Assembly (NCBI GenBank): GCA_004557545.1
Contig: SFGV01000075.1
Span: forward strand, 1 to 9,382
DNA: 9,382 bases
Reading direction: 5' to 3'
From: Succinatimonas hippei
GTDB lineage: Bacteria > Pseudomonadota > Gammaproteobacteria > Enterobacterales > Succinivibrionaceae
Positions 6,286 to 9,382 of this stretch are shown one piece after another. Under the pieces are notes generated by a model. The model saw nothing but the letters and a program-made list of their open reading frames with translations. It was not told where the DNA came from and did not search any database. The translations under genes were made by a program, and so were the position numbers. Position 1 is the stretch's first letter. Every line of letters starts with the position of its first letter.

Positions 6286-8504
6286 CAGCGCATCACCTCG
6301 TAATCTTTCCAGTCCTGGACAATAACTCCTATATAATTGCGCCTTTTAGAAAGTTTTTCATCAATTATCCTCATAGAGTCCGTAAACCTCTCCATTCCTG
6401 ACGAAGCGTAACTCTCGCTCTGAGGAAGCGCCCTCTCGACGCTCTGTGCCAGCATAAAGTTAAACTGGGGAAACCGCGTGAGAATATCGGACATCCTCGC
6501 CGCCGCCCTGGAAGCGTCAGCCGTATATATCATCGGCGCTATATAGCTGAGGTCTGATGAAGAGAGACGGTCGGCAAATATCTTTCCCAGATCGCCCTCC
6601 AAATACCGTGGGTGCAACGATATCGAGAGAGGCAGAGGGCTCGCGCCGCGTGATTCCTTGACCGTATCCGCAAACAGGGCAAGAAGCTTAGGACGCACGC
6701 CGGCCGCTCCCGACAGCGAGTCAGGCTCTATATCCAGATGTATGCCGCTGAACGGGAATTTTGACATAAACCTTATGATTGAGATTAGTTTACCTCTGTT
6801 CTCGGGGAGAAGCCAGGTAGGCTCTCCGAGCAGCAGTTCTGATGAGATACCCAGGGTGTCGGCCGCTGAAAGGAGGTCCCGTAGATTTTTCTGCGCCTCC
6901 GGGCCTCTTAAATCGTTTAACTCTTTGCCGGTAAACGATATCAGCATTTTGTTTATGCCACGCTTTTTCAGCCCGCGCAGAGCGCCGGCCCGCGACAATG
7001 GAGAGATAAACGGCAATGCCTCCCATATATACACACTCTCCGGCAAAAACTGTTGCTCTTTCCGTAAAGTTTCGCCCTCTGTCGGCTGCGCTGCGAATAC
7101 TAATGGAGTCCCCGCCAGCCACTGGGGAGATAATACACTCTCTATGGCCCCCAAAGACACGGAGGCAGTACGTGCGGGCGGTTCGCTTTCACGTCCCCGA
7201 GGATAGGCGTAGCTAAGAATATCCGCGCCGCTCTCCATAAAAAGCAGATGGGAATCCAGCACGTCCGCCGCGATCCGGTAATACTGGTAACGGCTGTTTT
7301 GCAGCTGTTCAAAGGTATCGCCTGCGAGAGAGCTATGACGCAGAAGCTTTTCGCGTACATTTTCAGAGATAGCCCGCAGGCGTGAAAGCTGGGCCTCGAT
7401 ATTCGCCGAGGCATAGGCGGCGTAAGAAACGGCCTCCTTTGCCCCGCCCTCCAACTGCATACGGGTAAACAGCTCCTCACGTTCAGCCCGCTCATAGTCG
7501 GCACGTGCCGCCATATTAGCCTTGTCCTCCCGCGAAGACGCCGTCTTCAGCGGCTCCGAAAAATTAAAACCTAAATAGACACCGCTGCCGTAATCCCCCG
7601 GCTCCTCTTTGCTGCCTGTTACACCTATCACCAAAGCGCTTTCTCGGTCGATCCGATTCGTAACGTCAACAAGTTTCGCATATTTTTCCAGTCCTTCCCT
7701 CTTCATTAGAAGAGCCGGGTTTTCCTCCACATCAGCTCTGGCTCCATCAAAGACCGGCAGGGTTGGAAAAGCGGGCTCGTCTGGCATCGGCCACATAACT
7801 CCCGTAGCAAGACGAATGATCTGCAGAGCCCGCACTTTTTTTAGGTTTGACACTGCGATATCGCGCTTCGCCATCTCATAGGCGCTGCGGAACTCAAGAT
7901 TATCAGCCTCCAGCAGCAGCGCTGCGTCCATCCTCTCATTAAGACGTCTCACAACGTCATCACGAGAGCTGAGAAATCGCTCCGCCAGTTTTATTTTTTG
8001 GGATTCTATCCATAATACGGCATATGCTTTACGTACCGCCGCCAGATTATGCACGGCAAGCATCTGAGGCCTGTATTTGGAATCTATAGCGGCTATCTCG
8101 GCGTTGAGCCTGTTTATCTTAAGCTTATTCCAGGTCCCGAAGAGCGGAAAACTAAGGCCACCGCCGACAGTGAATTTTTCATAACTTATATTATTAGCAC
8201 TGCCGACGTACTCAGGCTCGTCGTTATAGCCATATGAGGCGTTAAAGAAATAACGCCCGCCTTCGCGCTGCCACTCAAGTTCCTCGGTAAGTGAATCACG
8301 CCTCATGGCAGACATGGCAGCAAGTACCTCGGGCCCATCCCCTGCCCTCTTCTCAAGTTCTTCAAGCACTGGAAAGCCTAAAGCGGCGCTGGGATTAGAA
8401 ACAAATATCAATATCACCGCTATTAACGAGCATATATGGCAATATGGCGTCAGCACTCTATGATTATTCTTCGCAAAGCATTTGTCTTTTATTTTTATCA
8501 TCAT
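6285..8504 (-). CDS. TolC-like outer-membrane factor fused to a C-terminal GH18-like glycosidase domain (739 aa)
   Basis: I start at ATG 8504 (ATG 8501 is equivalent). The open frame continues upstream to a TTG at 8543, but that codon is the end of a terminator T-run. A signal peptide follows (core SLIAVILIFVSNPSAALG). Residues about 45-435 are TolC/OEP-like, with long helices (AAVRKAYAVLWIESQKIKLA; ARADYERAEREELFTRMQ) and beta-strand blocks (FTVGGGLSFPLFG; GVYLGFNFSEPL) in two parallel halves. A linker leads to a TIM-barrel-like region (about 490-739). It contains SGIHLDIEPD, which matches the GH18 active-site strand with D591 and E593 kept but two upstream acids replaced, plus IAPMIYT and a terminal VQDWKDY. 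TolC C-termini are periplasmic, so the hydrolase should be too. Typical TolC proteins are about 450 residues, so this is a clear fusion. It is first in the operon and overlaps the adaptor gene by one base. Confidence 0.82.
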   Translation of the reverse strand: MMIKIKDKCFAKNNHRVLTPYCHICSLIAVILIFVSNPSAALGFPVLEELEKRAGDGPEVLAAMSAMRRDSLTEELEWQREGGRYFFNASYGYNDEPEYVGSANNISYEKFTVGGGLSFPLFGTWNKLKINRLNAEIAAIDSKYRPQMLAVHNLAAVRKAYAVLWIESQKIKLAERFLSSRDDVVRRLNERMDAALLLEADNLEFRSAYEMAKRDIAVSNLKKVRALQIIRLATGVMWPMPDEPAFPTLPVFDGARADVEENPALLMKREGLEKYAKLVDVTNRIDRESALVIGVTGSKEEPGDYGSGVYLGFNFSEPLKTASSREDKANMAARADYERAEREELFTRMQLEGGAKEAVSYAAYASANIEAQLSRLRAISENVREKLLRHSSLAGDTFEQLQNSRYQYYRIAADVLDSHLLFMESGADILSYAYPRGRESEPPARTASVSLGAIESVLSPQWLAGTPLVFAAQPTEGETLRKEQQFLPESVYIWEALPFISPLSRAGALRGLKKRGINKMLISFTGKELNDLRGPEAQKNLRDLLSAADTLGISSELLLGEPTWLLPENRGKLISIIRFMSKFPFSGIHLDIEPDSLSGAAGVRPKLLALFADTVKESRGASPLPLSISLHPRYLEGDLGKIFADRLSSSDLSYIAPMIYTADASRAAARMSDILTRFPQFNFMLAQSVERALPQSESYASSGMERFTDSMRIIDEKLSKRRNYIGVIVQDWKDYEVMR

Positions 8505-8540
8505 TTGTAACTCAATAGCAATCAAGCATGCTATCTTAAA

Positions 8541-8583
8541 CAAAAAAAGGGCTGGTATGTATATAAATATACATACAGGCCCT
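8541..8583 (-). terminator. Intrinsic terminator hairpin in the operon leader, possible attenuator
   Basis: On the minus strand AGGGCCTGTATGTATAT pairs with the opposite arm at 8548-8564 (17 positions, one G-U, one mismatch), followed directly by TTTTTTTG. It ends only about 37 nt before the TolC-like start codon, on the same strand. No room is left for a full promoter in between, so transcripts for the operon must pass it. It may be a conditional (attenuation) element, or a block on read-through from the rRNA operon. Confidence 0.75.
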
Positions 8584-8616
8584 CTAAATATCTTATGATG
8601 ATGACTATTAATATTT

Positions 8617-8685
8617 ACTGACTGACTGACTGACTGACTGACTGACTGACTGACTGACTGACTGACTGACTGACTGACTGACTGA
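8617..8685. repeat. Tetranucleotide tract (ACTG)17
   Basis: Seventeen uninterrupted, perfect ACTG units (CAGT on the minus strand) plus one base. The tract lies between the candidate promoter at 8733-8760 and the leader terminator, thus in the untranslated leader of the polysaccharide operon. Pure tetranucleotide runs of this length mutate by strand slippage and often underlie phase variation of surface structures. The plus strand has TGA in every frame. The minus strand is open in all frames, but no ATG or GTG start with a ribosome site leads into it. Confidence 0.95.
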
Positions 8686-8732
8686 GCCTTTCTATCAGCA
8701 ATCGCCTATATATTAACTATATTAATCTTGAT

Positions 8733-8760
8733 ATTATATACTAATAAAACAATTTTTAAA
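8733..8760 (-). promoter_or_regulatory. Candidate promoter of the polysaccharide operon
   Basis: On the minus strand a perfect TATAAT (8738-8733) lies 16 nt after TTTAAA (8760-8755), predicting a start near 8726 and a leader of about 220 nt that includes the ACTG tract and the terminator hairpin. The DNA is very AT-rich, so other -10-like boxes are present and the choice is uncertain. Confidence 0.45.
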
Positions 8761-8960
8761 AGCTCACAGTAAGGTTAATAGCAGCAAGCATAAAAACAAA
8801 AATCTTATATTTATATTTTAAGTACTGAGTAGCAGTTTTATCTTACTCCTCACAAAAATCTATCTGGTTACTTCACAGCATCCTGGGACAAGTTGACTTG
8901 ATCCATATACACGAAAGGGGAAGCGTATTCCGTCTAGCGCCACATAACGGCTTCACATAA
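8761..8960. other. Gene-free AT-rich stretch with one imperfect palindrome
   Basis: No coding frame with a ribosome site is visible on either strand here. The only structure noted is an imperfect palindrome at 8886-8904 (GGACAAGT-TG-ACTTGATCC, one extra base in the right arm). It lies about 125 nt upstream of the candidate operon promoter and could be a regulator site. Confidence 0.35.
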
Positions 8961-9000
8961 AACAAAACAAGAGAGGGAAGTCTTACTTGACTTCCCTCTC
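8961..9000 (-). terminator. rRNA-operon terminator, distal
   Basis: GAGAGGGAAGTC and GACTTCCCTCTC form a perfect 12-bp stem with a 6-nt loop, followed on the minus strand by TTGTTTTGTTTT. It lies just after the second 5S copy and would end the rRNA transcript. Confidence 0.9.
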
Positions 9001-9012
9001 CCGCTTAAATTA

Positions 9013-9253
9013 ATTCCGGCAACGACCTACTCTGACAAACAAACTAGCCGACCTCGCACAAATCAGAAAAGCACTGATTTGGCTCCCTGGCCATGGTGGA
9101 CAAACTAGCCGACTCGCACAAAAGGCAAAACCGGCCTTTTGGCTCCCTGGCCATCCCACGGATACCCTCCGCAGTACCCACCGGCGATGGAGTGCTTAAC
9201 TGCCGGGTTCGGCATGGGACCGGGTGGACCCACTCCCTTGTTACGCACAGAAT
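9013..9253 (-). rRNA. rrf: Second, diverged 5S rRNA copy interrupted by a 121-nt insertion; possible pseudogene
   Basis: The conserved 5S core is present in order on the minus strand: GTGGGTCCACCCGG, CCCATGCCGAACCCGG, AGTTAAGCACTCC, GGAGGGTATCCGTGGG, and finally AGAGTAGG. Compared with the neighbouring copy it has an extra G and substitutions in the GCCGGTGGGTACTGC region. After GTGGGA it is split by 121 nt (9034-9154), then resumes with GAGTAGGTCG. The break falls in the 3' side of loop E, a conserved protein-binding part. A terminal helix can still be drawn between ATTCTG-T-GCG (near 9253) and CG..GCCGGAAT (near 9013), with a bulge and wobbles. The ends given are estimates from that helix. 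It follows a terminator and has no room for its own promoter, so expression would need read-through. It may be a decayed copy, or a functional 5S with a removable intervening sequence. Confidence 0.75.
9034..9154 (-). repeat. Two tandem hairpin units inserted in the 5S gene
   Basis: Units are 9034-9094 (61 nt) and 9099-9154 (56 nt), separated by 4 nt. Their flanks are nearly identical (plus strand: GACAAAC...TAGCCGAC.TCGCA on one side, GGCTCCCTGGCCAT on the other). The difference in length is a 4-nt AAAC duplication and one base. Each centre is an 8-bp perfect hairpin: CAAATCAG/CTGATTTG (9059-9081) and CAAAAGGC/GCCTTTTG (9119-9141), with loops AAAAGCA and AAAACCG. The four stem pairs next to the loop all differ between units yet remain paired, so the structure rather than the sequence is conserved. 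No protein is encoded. I do not recognise the element family. Confidence 0.85.
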
Positions 9254-9262
9254 AAATAACAC

Positions 9263-9296
9263 AAAAAACGACCCCAAGGATTCCCTCAGGGCCGTT
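9263..9296 (-). terminator. Terminator between the two 5S copies
   Basis: On the minus strand AACGGCCCTGAGG and CCTTGGGGTCGTT form a 13-bp stem (three G-U pairs) with a GAAT loop, followed by TTTT. It lies about 12 nt after the 3' end of the first 5S and about 10 nt before the second. Confidence 0.8.
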
Positions 9297-9307
9297 CTTC
9301 AAATTAA

Positions 9308-9382
9308 TTCTAGCGGCGACCTACTCTCCCACGGATACCCTCCGTAGTACCATCGGCGATGGAGTGCTTAACTGCCGGGTTC
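9308..9382 (-). rRNA. rrf: 5S rRNA, 3' part, truncated by the window edge
   Basis: The minus strand reads the conserved 5S 3' two-thirds: GAACCCGGCAGTTAAGCACT, CGCCGATGGTACTACGG, GGGTATCCGTGGGAGAGTAGG, TCGCCGC. Helix IV (ACGGA/TCCGT) and the loop E strand GGGAGAGTAGG are intact, unlike in the neighbouring copy. The exact 3' end is estimated. The 5' third, and presumably 23S and 16S, lie beyond the right edge. Confidence 0.93.

Noticed and set aside
8505..8543. Extension of the TolC-like protein to a TTG at 8543
   Set aside because: The TTG is part of the terminator T-run and has no ribosome site. ATG 8504/8501 is the first credible start and leaves a normal signal peptide.
8504..8712. Translational phase variation: minus-strand frame through the ACTG tract joined to the TolC-like gene
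   Set aside because: With 17 units the frame is open into the gene, but upstream it ends at a TAG with no ATG, GTG or TTG between. Adding one unit would bring a TTG into frame, but AGG lies only 3 nt from it. A leader-length effect fits better than coding phase variation.
8584..8760. c-di-GMP riboswitch in the operon leader
   Set aside because: Considered because of the c-di-GMP-type receptor downstream, but none of the conserved aptamer blocks could be found by eye, and about 70 nt of the leader is simple repeat.
9034..9154. CRISPR array (repeat-variable-repeat look)
   Set aside because: The variable parts are self-complementary hairpin stems, not spacers, there are only two units, and they lie within a 5S gene. 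No cas genes are present.
9034..9154. Integron attC site
   Set aside because: No RYYYAAC/GTTRRRY core pair was found and there is no cassette-like gene next to it.
9044..9347. Short frames on both strands over the 5S region
   Set aside because: They overlap conserved rRNA sequence and terminators and have no ribosome sites.

Overview
The window looks like a chromosomal segment of a diderm (two-membrane) anaerobe. The mix of a secreted SGG-repeat/Ig-like surface protein, a TolC/HlyD exporter and these 5S sequences would fit Synergistota (Cloacibacillus/Synergistes type), but that placement is inference and no full phylogenetic marker is present. Almost everything is on the minus strand. The exceptions are one small XRE-type regulator and sites without a strand.

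Region by region: (1) 1-1367 is the N-terminal part of a large secreted beta-helix/Ig-like surface protein that runs off the left edge. (2) 1368-1934 is its leader and the divergent control region. It holds a strong sigma70-type promoter firing leftward, short overlapping reading frames including a probable one-span membrane miniprotein, and the start region of the rightward regulator at 1935-2327. (3) 2364-2388 is a terminator that serves two converging transcripts. (4) 2410-8504 is a tight four-gene leftward operon. Read in transcription order it encodes a TolC-like outer-membrane factor fused to a GH18-like glycosidase domain, an HlyD-like adaptor, a zinc-ribbon protein with a degenerate GGDEF domain, and a processive family-2 glycosyltransferase. 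(5) 8505-8960 is the operon's control region: a terminator hairpin just before the start codon, a (ACTG)17 tetranucleotide tract and a candidate promoter. (6) 8961-9382 is the end of an rRNA operon: a partial 5S gene, a terminator, a second diverged 5S copy split by a 121-nt insertion of two covarying hairpin units, and a final terminator.

The four-gene operon reads as a synthase-dependent exopolysaccharide factory. The glycosyltransferase has all the processive motifs (D, DxD, ED, QxxRW) and membrane helices but no PilZ domain. The neighbouring zinc-ribbon protein has lost the GGDEF catalytic residues but keeps an RxxD motif at exactly the spacing of the c-di-GMP inhibitory site, as in the PelD receptor, so it is the likely c-di-GMP sensor. 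The HlyD and TolC parts would carry the polymer across the periplasm and outer membrane, and the fused glycosidase domain would sit at the periplasmic mouth to trim or release it.

Three non-coding signals deserve attention. They are the simple-sequence tract plus terminator in the operon leader (possible phase variation and attenuation), the covarying hairpins inside a 5S gene, and the small reading frames ahead of the surface protein.
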